Assembly (NCBI GenBank): GCA_028714695.1
Contig: JAQTLX010000014.1
Coordinates: forward strand, 33,756 to 97,755
DNA length: 64,000 nt
Source of the DNA: Ignavibacteria bacterium
GTDB lineage: Bacteria; Bacteroidota; Ignavibacteria; Tepidaquicellales; Tepidaquicellaceae
Reading direction: 5' to 3'
Every line of letters begins with the position of its first letter. The stretch's first letter is position 1. A program made the position numbers and the translations under genes. Shown one piece after another: positions 1 to 9,281 of this stretch. The notes below the pieces were generated by a model. The model searched no databases. It was not told the origin of the DNA and saw only the letters and a program-made list of their open reading frames with translations.

Positions 1-582
1 TTATTTGCGGCAGATACAAAATTAAATTCATCAAAGGCATATTTAAAGCCGGGTTTTGCTTTCGGAGGCTCCTGTTTGCCGAAGGACCTGAGGGCTTTGA
101 ATACCATGGCGCACGATAATTATCTTCATTTGCCGATAATAAGTAATATTGAAAATTCAAACTACGTTCAGAAGAAACATGTTTTTGAATTAATTACCAA
201 TACGAAATCGCGAAAAGTAGGCGTAATAGGTCTTAGTTTTAAAGAGGGTACAGATGATTTAAGGGAGAGTCCGATTATTGACGTCATTGAAAGTTTACTT
301 GGAAAAGGATACGGAGTAAAGGTTTACGATGAAAATGTAATTCTTTCGAACATTATAGGAGCAAATAAAAGTTACGTATTCCATAAACTTCCGCATATTA
401 AGAATTTAATGACAGTAAATTACCGGAAACTGATAAAAGATTCGGATGTAATTATAATTAATGCAAAATTCAAAAATATTGTTAAAGAACTTGTGGATTC
501 AAAAACCAATAAGCATATAATCGATTTAATCTACATACACGAGTTAAAGAAATTAAAAAACTATCAAGGAATAAACTGGTAG
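1..582 (+). CDS. GDP-mannose 6-dehydrogenase-like protein (AlgD type), C-terminal part
   Basis: The frame is open from base 1, so the NAD-binding Rossmann domain lies outside the window and about 193 codons remain. The family oxidises C6 of a nucleotide sugar to a carboxylate using two NAD+. Seen: active-site segment PGFAFGGSCLPKD with the catalytic Cys at 73-75, then the C-terminal domain motif GLSFKEGTDDLRESP (229-273). Both read like AlgD rather than UDP-glucose dehydrogenase, whose usual motif is GFGGSCFPKD. GDP-mannose is therefore the likelier substrate, but homologues in non-alginate loci can differ. It would supply a uronic acid to the glycan operon that follows. Its TAG shares one base with the next gene's GTG start. 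Confidence 0.9.
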   Translation, partial: LFAADTKLNSSKAYLKPGFAFGGSCLPKDLRALNTMAHDNYLHLPIISNIENSNYVQKKHVFELITNTKSRKVGVIGLSFKEGTDDLRESPIIDVIESLLGKGYGVKVYDENVILSNIIGANKSYVFHKLPHIKNLMTVNYRKLIKDSDVIIINAKFKNIVKELVDSKTNKHIIDLIYIHELKKLKNYQGINW

Positions 583-1742
583 TGAAGGTTCTCCTTGTAG
601 CATTCGGTAATCCCGATAACGTTTTGTCATTGTCCCGTCATCTTTCCGAAAAAGTTGATTTAAGTGTTCTTTTCCTTGTAAGCGGGGAACATTTCAGGCA
701 GGGAGTCATGGACGCGGACTTATCCGATATTGAAACAGGGTTAACGACTGACGCTGCACAAATAAATAAGTCAGCCGGTAATGAAATAAGTGAATACATA
801 AATGGAAGATTTAATTTATGGTTCTTAAAGACTATAAGCAGAAAGTTCATACACAAAAGAGGCGGGGCTGCAAATTACAGGGTCATCAGGGATGCCATTA
901 CTGAACTTCAAAAATATAAGTTTGACGTAATTCATTTTAACGGTACATCAGGGTTTCTGCTTTATTTTCTAAATAAAATGAAATGCGAGAAAAGATTCTG
1001 GACATTGCATGATTATAAATCGCATTCCGGCGAAGAGAATACATTCGGGAATATATTAAACAGGATATATACGAAATATAACATACGATATATACAGCAT
1101 TACGAATATCTGAAAGAAGAATTTATAAAATATTTCAAAGTCAGCAGAGAAAAAGTATTTACAGTCTATTCGGGAGTATTCGACATATACCGTGCATTCG
1201 AACCTAAGAAAATGGATTTACCGGACAAATACATACTTTTTTTCGGCAGGATATCAAGATATAAAGGATTAAACCTGCTGATAAAGTCTTTTAATTCCGT
1301 GAAGAAGGAAATTAATGATTTGAATTTAGTAATTGCGGGTGCCGGAAATCCGGAACTCGAGCCGTATGATATGGACAGAATTAAGATTATAAACAGATAC
1401 ATAAATCCAAATGAGTTGGTAAATCTAATAGCCGGAAGTATATGCGTAGTAACTCCATATTCAGATTCAACACACAGCGGAGTTATAATGACCTCTTACG
1501 GATTCAATAAACCCGTAATATCTTCAAGAGTCAGCGGAATATCGGAAGTTATTATCGACAATGAAACGGGTTTTCTATTTGAACCCGGCAGTGCCGAAGG
1601 TTTAAGCGAAAAAATACGAACAATCTGTTATAATCCTGAAATAGCGAAGAAAATGAGTATGAATATCGGCAAACTTCAGGAAGAAGGCAAATTGAACTGG
1701 GATTTAATTTCGGATAAAATGTTGAAGATATACAGTTCATGA
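582..1742 (+). CDS. Glycosyltransferase family 4 protein
   Basis: Predicted cytoplasmic GT-B transferase of 386 residues adding a sugar to a lipid-linked glycan. Seen: the C-terminal donor-binding half with FFGRISRYKGLNLLIKSF (about 214-231) and SGVIMTSYGFNKPVISSRVSGISEVI (given in two parts: SGVIMTSYGFNKPV at about 302, then ISSRVSGISEVI). The usual E-x7-E pair is not clear: the first Glu is replaced in the SDSTHSG segment, as in some WbuB-like GT4 proteins. The start is a GTG that overlaps the upstream stop by one base, and no Shine-Dalgarno site is visible. The family is secure; donor and acceptor sugars cannot be read from sequence. Confidence 0.88.
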   Translation: MKVLLVAFGNPDNVLSLSRHLSEKVDLSVLFLVSGEHFRQGVMDADLSDIETGLTTDAAQINKSAGNEISEYINGRFNLWFLKTISRKFIHKRGGAANYRVIRDAITELQKYKFDVIHFNGTSGFLLYFLNKMKCEKRFWTLHDYKSHSGEENTFGNILNRIYTKYNIRYIQHYEYLKEEFIKYFKVSREKVFTVYSGVFDIYRAFEPKKMDLPDKYILFFGRISRYKGLNLLIKSFNSVKKEINDLNLVIAGAGNPELEPYDMDRIKIINRYINPNELVNLIAGSICVVTPYSDSTHSGVIMTSYGFNKPVISSRVSGISEVIIDNETGFLFEPGSAEGLSEKIRTICYNPEIAKKMSMNIGKLQEEGKLNWDLISDKMLKIYSS

Positions 1743-1749
1743 AACATCG

Positions 1750-2829
1750 TTGAGCAGAAGAATAAAAATATTATTTGTAACAGACGGTTTAGGGAATGGC
1801 GGCAAAGAAAGGCAGTTGATTGAGACAATAAAATATCTTGACAGAAATAAATATTCAACTGGAGTTCTTACTTTTAACAGCAGCCAGCATTATACTAAAA
1901 AGGCGCGAGCATTAGCAGATTATTTTGAAGAGGTAAGTAAGGATAAAAGCAGGGTAGAGCCTTTTTTCCAGGTTTTTAATTCTTTTGAAAAATTCAAACC
2001 GGATATTGTTCACTCGTTCGATTTGCTATCATCATGTTATACTTATGTACCTTCAAAATTATACAAGTCAGCGATAGTAAATGCATCAATACAGGATGTT
2101 GGTTTGGATAAAGGCCGGCAGAAAAAAGTTAAGAAGTATTTAATATCCAAATCCGATGTATGCATAAGTAACTCGTATAAAGGGCTAATCTCATACGAAA
2201 CTGAAGGAGCGGTACTTTACAACTTTATAGACAAAAGAAGGTTCTTAAAAAGAGAACCTGAAGGAAATTTTGACGCAGTGATGACTGCAAATTTCACAAG
2301 GTATAAGGATTATATTGCATATTTTAATGTAATAAAAGAACTACTCGGAAGAAGTATTATTGACAAAGCATTTGCCGCAGGAAGCGGAGAAAAACTGAAT
2401 GAGATAAAAGGTCTTGTGAAGAGTTTCGGAGACAATCTAAATCGAAAGATTATATTCACCGGAAATGTTCCGAATATTGAAGAAATATTATCAACAAAAT
2501 CAATCGGCTTTTTGTTCTCGACAGAGGAATACGGCGAAGGAATATCCAATTCAATACTCGAATACATGGCATCAGGAGTAATAGCAATTGCTTCTGACAT
2601 TGGTTCTTCAGACGAGATAATAGAGAACGGTAAGAATGGATTCCTTGTAGACAAACACAATGTAAACGAAATTATAACGATAGTATCAAAATTGAAAAAC
2701 GATGCAGACTATACGGAAAATATAAGACAGAATGCATACAGGACAATATCGGAAAAATTTTCAATAGAGAAGAATATTCTGATACTCGAAAATATTTACA
2801 AAAAGTTAACAGCGGGCAGGATTGAATAA
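1750..2829 (+). CDS. Glycosyltransferase family 4 protein
   Basis: GT-B glycosyltransferase of 359 residues. The N-terminus reads FVTDGLGNGGKERQLIET, the glycine-rich acceptor-side loop of GT4 enzymes. The C-terminal half carries a clean E-x7-E type motif in EEYGEGISNSILEYMASG (about 258-275), followed by the nucleotide-sugar loop IASDIGSSDEII. The start is TTG seven bases after the previous stop; no ATG is available before the conserved N-terminus. The last 8 bases overlap the deacetylase gene, which suggests translational coupling. Sugar specificity is unknown. Confidence 0.9.
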   Translation: MSRRIKILFVTDGLGNGGKERQLIETIKYLDRNKYSTGVLTFNSSQHYTKKARALADYFEEVSKDKSRVEPFFQVFNSFEKFKPDIVHSFDLLSSCYTYVPSKLYKSAIVNASIQDVGLDKGRQKKVKKYLISKSDVCISNSYKGLISYETEGAVLYNFIDKRRFLKREPEGNFDAVMTANFTRYKDYIAYFNVIKELLGRSIIDKAFAAGSGEKLNEIKGLVKSFGDNLNRKIIFTGNVPNIEEILSTKSIGFLFSTEEYGEGISNSILEYMASGVIAIASDIGSSDEIIENGKNGFLVDKHNVNEIITIVSKLKNDADYTENIRQNAYRTISEKFSIEKNILILENIYKKLTAGRIE

Positions 2830-3805
2830 CTATCTAAAAAAAGTAAAATTTAAACTGCATTTAGATCCCAAGATAGAGAAGCGCGGGAATTCAAAACTTT
2901 TCATTCCTGAAGATAAGAAGGCGGTGCTGCTCATTTACGCTGATTTTGAATTAGAATGGGCCTGGCGATATTCAAAACACAATGAAAACAGTCTGCATGC
3001 GGCTAAGAAACATGGTTTAACCGAGAGGGAAAATGTACCTGTAGTGATTGATATTTGCAAAGAGTATCAAATTCCAATAACATGGGCTACAGTCGGGCAC
3101 TTATTCTTAAAGTCCTGTTCAAAGGACAAATCAATAGCGCATGAAAATTTAAAGAGACCCGGTTATTTTGAAAATCAATTTTGGAGTTATAAAGAAGGCG
3201 ACTGGTTTGATGCGGATCCATGCACTGATTTCAGAACAAATCCTGAATGGTACTGTCCTGATTTGATTCAGTTGATATTGAACAGCGATGTAAAGCATGA
3301 AATCGGCTGTCACACTTTTTCTCATATTGATTGTACGGATAAATTATGCCCGCCGGAATTATTTGACAGCGAAATATCGGAATGCAAGAAACTTTCCAAA
3401 GCGCTTGGTATAGATATGAAATCTTTCGTGCATCCCGCGCATACGATAGGGAATCTCGACGGTTTAATCAAACACGGATTCACATCTTACAGAACAGATT
3501 ATGATAATATTCTGGGCTATCCGAATAAATACAAAAATAAATTATGGGAATTTAAGAGCACGTGGGAATTTGTACTGTTCAAAGAATGGAGTATAAAATA
3601 TCACATATACAGATACTGTGAAATACTGAGGAGGGCAATCAAAAGCAACACAGTTTGTGTGCTTTGGTTTCATCCGTCGATGGACAGACGTTTTTTTGAA
3701 ACGATACTTACAAAAATATTTGAATTTATTAATGAGAATAAAGACAATATATGGGTCCCGCATGTGTCTGAGTACGTAAGATTTTTAAATAAAAACGGAT
3801 TATAG
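2822..3805 (+). CDS. Polysaccharide deacetylase family protein (CE4/NodB-like)
   Basis: Predicted metal-dependent deacetylase of 327 residues acting on N-acetylated sugars of the glycan. Seen: LLIYADFELEWAWR with Asp41 in the place of the CE4 catalytic/metal-binding Asp, then HEIGCHTFSH around 160-168, which contains the H-[ST]-x2-H metal motif, then a PAH segment near 205 and a late LWFHPSMD segment near 280. No signal peptide is visible, so it may act in the cytoplasm on a lipid-linked intermediate. TTG start inside the previous gene. A deacetylase of this type also accompanies exosortase-linked exopolysaccharide loci, but no exosortase is seen here. Confidence 0.85.
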   Translation: MNNYLKKVKFKLHLDPKIEKRGNSKLFIPEDKKAVLLIYADFELEWAWRYSKHNENSLHAAKKHGLTERENVPVVIDICKEYQIPITWATVGHLFLKSCSKDKSIAHENLKRPGYFENQFWSYKEGDWFDADPCTDFRTNPEWYCPDLIQLILNSDVKHEIGCHTFSHIDCTDKLCPPELFDSEISECKKLSKALGIDMKSFVHPAHTIGNLDGLIKHGFTSYRTDYDNILGYPNKYKNKLWEFKSTWEFVLFKEWSIKYHIYRYCEILRRAIKSNTVCVLWFHPSMDRRFFETILTKIFEFINENKDNIWVPHVSEYVRFLNKNGL

Positions 3806-3861
3806 ATACGAACAACGAAACCGCATTGCATGAGAGCATATTACGAGCGGGGAAGATACAA

Positions 3862-4872
3862 ATGAAAATACTTATAGTAGCAAATATCAGGAAACAGCAG
3901 GGTGGAATTACAACACAGGTATTGGAACTTTGCGATTCGCTAAGAAGCGAGGGACTGGAGGTTGAACTTGCATCTACTCACGGGAGTATAAGAGCGAGAA
4001 TATCGGGATTCGCCGATGCATACAGGAAAGGAAAGAACTCAGATTTGATTTTAGGTGTCGGATGTGCATATTATGGAGTATTTCCAATGCTTGCCGCTTC
4101 TATTATATCGGGACTTTTGAAAAAGAGAGTCCTCTATAATTTTCACGACGGGCAGGTATATGAATTCATAAATAAGTATAACGGATTTTTGAAATTGTTT
4201 TTTCGAAAAAACATTATAATTGTTGCTACGGACTATTTATTAAATGCTTTTCTCAAATACGGATTTAATGCAAGGATTATAGAAAATCATTTAAATGAAA
4301 ATGTTGTTCGGGTAAAACAGAATGAAAGCGAAAACGGAATATTAAAATTCATGTGGGCAAGGAGTTACGAAAGATTGTACAGAGCCGACATCATGCTTGA
4401 GGCAGCGGCCGAAATACTGAAAAGATATAATGTGGAATTCCATATGTACGGAGGCGGTTCATTGAGAGATTATTATACGAAAATGTACAACAGGGAAGGA
4501 ATAATATTCCACGAATTTATGAAGAGGGAGAAATTGCTTGAAGAATACGGCAAGTATGATGTATTCGTTAATACTTCGGATTATGATAACTTTCCGATGA
4601 GCATAGTGGAAGCGGGGATGAATGGTTTACTGGTACTGACTTCCCGCGCTGGAGGCATTAATTCAATATATACAGACAATGAAGTATTATTTTTTGAAAA
4701 GGGAAACACCGGCGATTTGATTGAAAAACTTCGGCTGCTGATAAACGGTATTGAAAAATATTCTCATTTGATAACGAATCTGCAAAACAAAACCGCAGCA
4801 TTCAACTGGGGGAATGTAAAAAACAAATGGCTTTCTTTAATAAATGAAAATATCATAAGTGATGTGGTCTGA
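3862..4872 (+). CDS. Glycosyltransferase family 4 protein
   Basis: GT-B transferase of about 336 residues. The ATG at 3862 (MKILIVANIRKQQGGITTQV) is preferred over a TTG 36 bases upstream, because the conserved first beta strand begins at this ATG and a purine-rich GGGGAAG lies just before it. Seen: GGIxTQ acceptor loop, and the donor side TSDYDNFPMSIVEAGMNG followed by LTSRAGGI, a standard GT4 E-x7-E region with the first Glu changed to Asp. The gene overlaps the following methyltransferase by 11 bases. Substrates unknown. Confidence 0.88.
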   Translation: MKILIVANIRKQQGGITTQVLELCDSLRSEGLEVELASTHGSIRARISGFADAYRKGKNSDLILGVGCAYYGVFPMLAASIISGLLKKRVLYNFHDGQVYEFINKYNGFLKLFFRKNIIIVATDYLLNAFLKYGFNARIIENHLNENVVRVKQNESENGILKFMWARSYERLYRADIMLEAAAEILKRYNVEFHMYGGGSLRDYYTKMYNREGIIFHEFMKREKLLEEYGKYDVFVNTSDYDNFPMSIVEAGMNGLLVLTSRAGGINSIYTDNEVLFFEKGNTGDLIEKLRLLINGIEKYSHLITNLQNKTAAFNWGNVKNKWLSLINENIISDVV

Positions 4873-5545
4873 CAAGCAGAAGGAATTCTATAATGAAGAT
4901 TTTACCACTCTTGCGAGCAAATCAATGGAAGTCAATATACGCAGAAAGTATGTGGATTTTCTTGTCAAGATTCTTAATGAGAATGGTTTGAAGCAAGGCG
5001 GGAAAAAATTTCTTGAGATTGGATGCAATGAAGGAATAATAATGGAAATGATGCAGAAAAATTATCCGGATTCGAAATTTTCGGGATTTGACATATCGGA
5101 CAAGCATGTTGAAATAGCGGCGAAAAAAGGTTTGAATGTATTTGTCGGTGATGCTGAAAAAATGAATCCCGAAGATAAATACGACGTAATTTATGGAACT
5201 GCTGTTCTCCATCATCTTAATAAAATGGATAAATTTTTAATTGATTTAAGAAATTATTTGAATGAAGACGGAATATTGCTTTTCGGACCTGAGCCCGTGC
5301 ATAATAATTTCGTATACATCATATGGCACAGTATGAGAGGTTTTTGGAACGTAGAGAAAGGAATGCTGCAGATGAAAAAGAGAGAAATCAGGAAAATGCT
5401 CAAGGAGAATTACAGTTTCTCAAAAATATTCACAAAAGGGAATGCATTTGCGTATGCTTTTAAATTAACGGGTGCTATTTGGGATTTTACAAGACTTTCC
5501 AGATTACCAATAATCAACGACATGTATATTATTGCGAAAAAATAA
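4862..5545 (+). CDS. Class I SAM-dependent methyltransferase
   Basis: Rossmann-fold methyltransferase of about 227 residues. Seen: motif I FLEIGCNEGIIMEMM (about 47-61), the acidic end of the second strand in FSGFDISDKHVEIA, and motif IV/post-II YDVIYGTAVLHHLNKMDKF with the HH pair typical of the Methyltransf_11/25 families. The ATG at 4862 is taken; a GTG three bases earlier is possible. Its place between glycosyltransferases suggests O-methylation of a sugar residue, but small-molecule methylation is not excluded. Confidence 0.85.
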   Translation: MWSDKQKEFYNEDFTTLASKSMEVNIRRKYVDFLVKILNENGLKQGGKKFLEIGCNEGIIMEMMQKNYPDSKFSGFDISDKHVEIAAKKGLNVFVGDAEKMNPEDKYDVIYGTAVLHHLNKMDKFLIDLRNYLNEDGILLFGPEPVHNNFVYIIWHSMRGFWNVEKGMLQMKKREIRKMLKENYSFSKIFTKGNAFAYAFKLTGAIWDFTRLSRLPIINDMYIIAKK

Positions 5546-5551
5546 AACGAT

Positions 5552-6850
5552 ATGAAATTTAAGTCAATAAATAAAAAATATCTGATTCTATTTGCCGCTG
5601 CTCTTCTGCTGAGAGTATTGTACATATATTTCCCCGCATTTGACTATTATGCAAAATCTTTTCCTGTCAGTTTTTCTGCAACCGAACAATATTCCGATGC
5701 CAAGACATATGTTGAACTTGCAAGCGGGCTTCTTGACAAAGGATATCCGGCAAGCAAGGGCAGATTAATAATGTTCAGCGGGTATGTATATCCGTTTATA
5801 TTAGCCGTATTCATGAAAATATCCGATAATCTCTTGCCATTATTTGTATTTCAGGCAATACTATCATCTCTTATATGCATAATGATAGCGAAAATATCGA
5901 ACAACATTTTTAAAGCGGAACTACCGGGTTTGATATCGGGATATTTGTGGGCTGTCTGCTATCCTGCTTTTATTGCAATATCGAGGTCGCTAACTGAAAT
6001 AGTTTTTACATTTATTTTTATCTATGGTATATATTATACAGTTACGCGTAGAAAAATGGAAAACAAAGCCGCATTTTATATTATCATCGGCGTAATATTT
6101 TCCGCTGCATCTTTGACACGAGCAATACTTTTCTATGTTTTCTTTTTAATGGCGGCAGTATATCTTGCATACTTCTTTTTTGAGAAACGTAAAATTGATT
6201 ACAAAGTAATATTTGCGATAATAAGTTTTTGTTTAATACAGGTTCCCTGGTCTTATCTCGGGTATGTTCATAACGACAGATTAATAATTGCCTCGACAAG
6301 CGGCGGAGGCAATCTGGCAATAGGTACCTACATCCCCGGAAACGGAGAATTTGCGGCGGAAAGTTTTGAGCAGAATCCGGATCATCCGATTAATATTGTC
6401 GACAAGCAATATTTTGAAAAGAACTGGAGCGATGCACAGCGGGATTCCGCCTATATGGAATACGGGAAAAAGCAATTAAAAGATAATTTTAGAAACCAGC
6501 CATTCGCCGCATTAAAACTTATGGGTTACCAGATTTCAAGATTCTGGCTGAATGTGCCTTACCATCATAAATCCGGTATTGGAAATTCCATCAATGCTGT
6601 ATATACTTTGATACTACTCGGTTTCATGTTTATAGGATATTATAAGGGCAGACAAAAAAATAAAATGATTTGCGACATGCTCATGATATTAATAATTGTT
6701 TTTTGCGTGCTTCATTCAGTAACAATATCCATTATAAGGTATTCTTTCCCTCTGCTTCCGGTTGTATATATATTTACCGGTCTTGGAATTTACAGTGTTC
6801 TGGAGAGAACCGGCATTTTAAAATCAAAAAACGAAATTGAAAAAACTTGA
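5552..6850 (+). CDS. Multi-pass membrane glycosyltransferase, GT39/ArnT-like
   Basis: Integral membrane protein of 432 residues with about nine to ten hydrophobic segments, the first at residues 9-30. After TM1 comes a periplasmic loop with SATEQYSDAKTYVELASGLL. The Asp in YSDA sits where dolichyl-phosphate-mannose mannosyltransferases (PMT/GT39, ArnT) carry their catalytic acidic residue. Such enzymes move a sugar from a polyprenyl phosphate onto an acceptor on the outer face of the inner membrane. A polyprenyl-phosphate sugar synthase candidate lies downstream (8340-9281). No further catalytic motif is clear, so an O-antigen polymerase-like role cannot be ruled out. Confidence 0.72.
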   Translation: MKFKSINKKYLILFAAALLLRVLYIYFPAFDYYAKSFPVSFSATEQYSDAKTYVELASGLLDKGYPASKGRLIMFSGYVYPFILAVFMKISDNLLPLFVFQAILSSLICIMIAKISNNIFKAELPGLISGYLWAVCYPAFIAISRSLTEIVFTFIFIYGIYYTVTRRKMENKAAFYIIIGVIFSAASLTRAILFYVFFLMAAVYLAYFFFEKRKIDYKVIFAIISFCLIQVPWSYLGYVHNDRLIIASTSGGGNLAIGTYIPGNGEFAAESFEQNPDHPINIVDKQYFEKNWSDAQRDSAYMEYGKKQLKDNFRNQPFAALKLMGYQISRFWLNVPYHHKSGIGNSINAVYTLILLGFMFIGYYKGRQKNKMICDMLMILIIVFCVLHSVTISIIRYSFPLLPVVYIFTGLGIYSVLERTGILKSKNEIEKT

Positions 6851-7541
6851 TTATACACCATTAGAAAAACTTCAAATAAGGAGACCTGTTGACAGGATAG
6901 TCTTTATCAAAAGTAATTGTTACGGGAAAAAGGTAATTGATATGGGATGCTATGATGAGACGGCTCTAATAAAATTGGATACAACCTTTTGGCTGCACAG
7001 GGAAATATGTCATGCAGCGGATGAAGTTATAGGAATCGATAATGCGGCGGAACTTCCGGAAACAGGCAAGAAATTTTTTGAGAATGAATATATGTTTAAA
7101 TGCGATGTACTAAACTTTGCAAAAGTAATAGACAGTAACGTGAAGTATGACATTGTGATAGCAGGCGAGTTAATCGAACATTTACAGGATACTCTGGATT
7201 TTCTTAAAACGATAAAAAAGGATTTCAAAGGTGAATATTTGCTACTGACAACTCCAAATGCGGTTTCATTAAGCAATGTACTGCTCGGGTTGACAAAAAG
7301 GGAATCGTGTCATAAAGATCATTATCAGGTTTATTCATATAAAACATTGAACACATTGTTAATCAGGGCGGGATTCACGGAATGGGAAATTATTCCTTAT
7401 CATGTGAAATACACGGAAATGATATTGAATTCAAAAGGTTTAAGTAAAATAATAATAAAGTTTTTTGAAAAAGTCATTAATCTCGCAGAATATATATTCC
7501 CATTGCTTTCCGGTGGATTGATAGTGAAAATAAAAATATAG
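6837..7541 (+). CDS. Class I SAM-dependent methyltransferase
   Basis: About 234 residues; TTG start overlapping the membrane transferase by 14 bases. Seen: a motif I variant VIDMGCYDETALIKLD (near 33-48), the acidic strand end VIGIDNAAEL, and YDIVIAGELIEHLQDTLDFL, which is the usual [IV]xxxxxIEH of Methyltransf_11-type enzymes, then YLLLTTPNAVSLSN. Motif I has CYDE instead of the usual GxGxG, yet the rest of the fold reads intact. Probably modifies a sugar or lipid carrier in this pathway. Substrate unknown. Confidence 0.82.
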   Translation: MKKLDYTPLEKLQIRRPVDRIVFIKSNCYGKKVIDMGCYDETALIKLDTTFWLHREICHAADEVIGIDNAAELPETGKKFFENEYMFKCDVLNFAKVIDSNVKYDIVIAGELIEHLQDTLDFLKTIKKDFKGEYLLLTTPNAVSLSNVLLGLTKRESCHKDHYQVYSYKTLNTLLIRAGFTEWEIIPYHVKYTEMILNSKGLSKIIIKFFEKVINLAEYIFPLLSGGLIVKIKI

Positions 7542-7545
7542 TATA

Positions 7546-8322
7546 ATGCAGCATTCTTTTGTCATACCGGCTTATGGAGAATCTGTTTACCTTGAAGCGT
7601 GTATAGAATCGATTCTTTCGCAGAGTGTAAAAAGCGAAATAATGATAACAACGAGTACACCTAACGAATTTATCGAACACACTGCCGGTAAATACGGCAT
7701 AAGACTCATTGTAAATGCGGGACCGACATCGATTGCCGGGGACTGGAATTTTGCTTTCAAATCTGCATCAACAAAATATGTGACATTGGCTCATCAGGAT
7801 GATTATTATGAGAGAGAGTATGCGGAATATAATCTGGAGTCGGCAGAGCGAAACGATGATATGCTGATACAGTTTTCGGATTATTCCGAGAAAATAATGG
7901 AGTCGGTGGTCGTAAACAGCATGAAAGTGCGGATTAAAAAAATGCTGCTGCTATTTTTTTTATTGAAGAAAAACGGATATAAATCCGGGTTTATAAAAAA
8001 GTTTATGCTTTCTTTCGGCTGTCCAATTTGCTGCCCTTCAGTTTTTTTTAATAAGGATGGATTAAACGGGTTTGAGTTTAATAATGAATACAGAATTAAT
8101 CTTGACTGGAATGCGTGGATTCGAATGTCGAAAATGAAAGGGCGTTTTATTTATATAAACAAAAAGTTACTGACACTCAGAATTCACGGAGATTCGGAAA
8201 CCTCAATGAATCTTCAGCATAGAAAATCCGAGGATATAAAAGTGTTCGATGAATTGTGGTACTATCCTTTTTCGAGATTACTTTCATTTGTTTATTCGCT
8301 AAGTTATTCTTCGTTCAAATAA
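7546..8322 (+). CDS. Glycosyltransferase family 2 protein
   Basis: GT-A transferase of 258 residues. Seen: HSFVIPAYGESVYLEACIES at the N-terminus (strand 1 and helix A), the uracil-binding region near VNAGPTSIAGDWNFAF, and HQDDYYEREYAE around 83-94, where QDD is the metal-binding D-x-D equivalent. The C-terminal part NLDWNAWIRMSKMKG resembles the ED-x-W acceptor region with Asp as putative base. ATG start four bases after the previous stop. The 17-base gap to the next gene keeps it in the operon. Donor unknown. Confidence 0.87.
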   Translation: MQHSFVIPAYGESVYLEACIESILSQSVKSEIMITTSTPNEFIEHTAGKYGIRLIVNAGPTSIAGDWNFAFKSASTKYVTLAHQDDYYEREYAEYNLESAERNDDMLIQFSDYSEKIMESVVVNSMKVRIKKMLLLFFLLKKNGYKSGFIKKFMLSFGCPICCPSVFFNKDGLNGFEFNNEYRINLDWNAWIRMSKMKGRFIYINKKLLTLRIHGDSETSMNLQHRKSEDIKVFDELWYYPFSRLLSFVYSLSYSSFK

Positions 8323-8339
8323 AATTAATTTATTAAATT

Positions 8340-9281
8340 ATGAAGACTTGCGTCATAATACCCTGCTACAAAGTAAGGAATAATATAATGGATGTCATTT
8401 CGGCAATACCTCCTGAAGTTGATAGAATATTTGTTGTTGACGATTGCTGTCCGGAGAATACAGGTGATTACGTACGGAATAACTGCAAGGATGAAAGAAT
8501 TACTGTAATATTCCATGACAAGAATAAAGGTGTAGGGGGAGCAATGAAAACAGGATATAAAGCAGCGCTGATGGAAAATTTAGATGTTTATATAAAGATC
8601 GACGGCGACGGGCAGATGAATCCTGCTTTGATTCCCCAGTTCATAGAAAAAATTGAAAACATGGAGGCAGATTACGTCAAGGGCAATCGGTTTTTCCTTT
8701 TGGACAATCTGACAGGAATGCCAAAAATGCGCATGATCGGGAATTTCGGAATATCCTTTTTCAGTAAACTTGTTTCGGGATACTGGGAACTCATGGATCC
8801 GGCGAACGGGTATACGGCAATATCCAGAGAGGCATTAAGAGTTATTCCTCTCGATAAAATCGATGACGGATATTTTTTCGAAAATGACATGTTATTCAGG
8901 TTAGGTACTTTCAGAATATCTGTGGACGAAGTATCGATAGAATCGGTTTATGAAAATGAGAAAAGCAATCTGAGTGTTTTTAAAGTTATGTTTTCCTTTC
9001 CTATTAAATATGTAATACGATTCATGAAAAGAATTTTTTACAATTATTTTCTTCGAGATTTCAATCTCGGTTCGGTGTATATAGTGTTTAGTACAATATT
9101 GATAACAGCAGGTTCGGTTTTCGGTGTTTATAAATGGAGTAAAAGTTATCTGACGAATATACCTTCAACAGCGGGGACTGTAATGATACCGACTGTGCTT
9201 CTGATTTTCGGAATGCAGTTCTTGATATCCGCAATAAATTTTGATTTAAGCAATAAGCACAGACTTATACTGAAAAAATAA
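8340..9281 (+). CDS. Polyprenyl-phosphate glycosyltransferase, DPM1-like GT2 with two C-terminal TMs
   Basis: 313 residues. GT-A domain: CVIIPCYKVRNNIMDVISAI, FVVDDCCPENTGDYV, NKGVGGAMKTGYKAAL, then the catalytic DGDGQMNP (about 84-91) and DPANGYTAISREAL. This run is characteristic of dolichol/polyprenyl-phosphate mannose or glucose synthases. After about residue 235 there are two hydrophobic stretches (SVYIVFSTILITAGSVFGVY and VMIPTVLLIFGMQFLISAI) that would anchor it in the inner membrane. It would make the polyprenyl-phosphate sugar used by a GT39-like transferase such as the one at 5552-6850. This pairing is an inference from context. Confidence 0.85.
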   Translation: MKTCVIIPCYKVRNNIMDVISAIPPEVDRIFVVDDCCPENTGDYVRNNCKDERITVIFHDKNKGVGGAMKTGYKAALMENLDVYIKIDGDGQMNPALIPQFIEKIENMEADYVKGNRFFLLDNLTGMPKMRMIGNFGISFFSKLVSGYWELMDPANGYTAISREALRVIPLDKIDDGYFFENDMLFRLGTFRISVDEVSIESVYENEKSNLSVFKVMFSFPIKYVIRFMKRIFYNYFLRDFNLGSVYIVFSTILITAGSVFGVYKWSKSYLTNIPSTAGTVMIPTVLLIFGMQFLISAINFDLSNKHRLILKK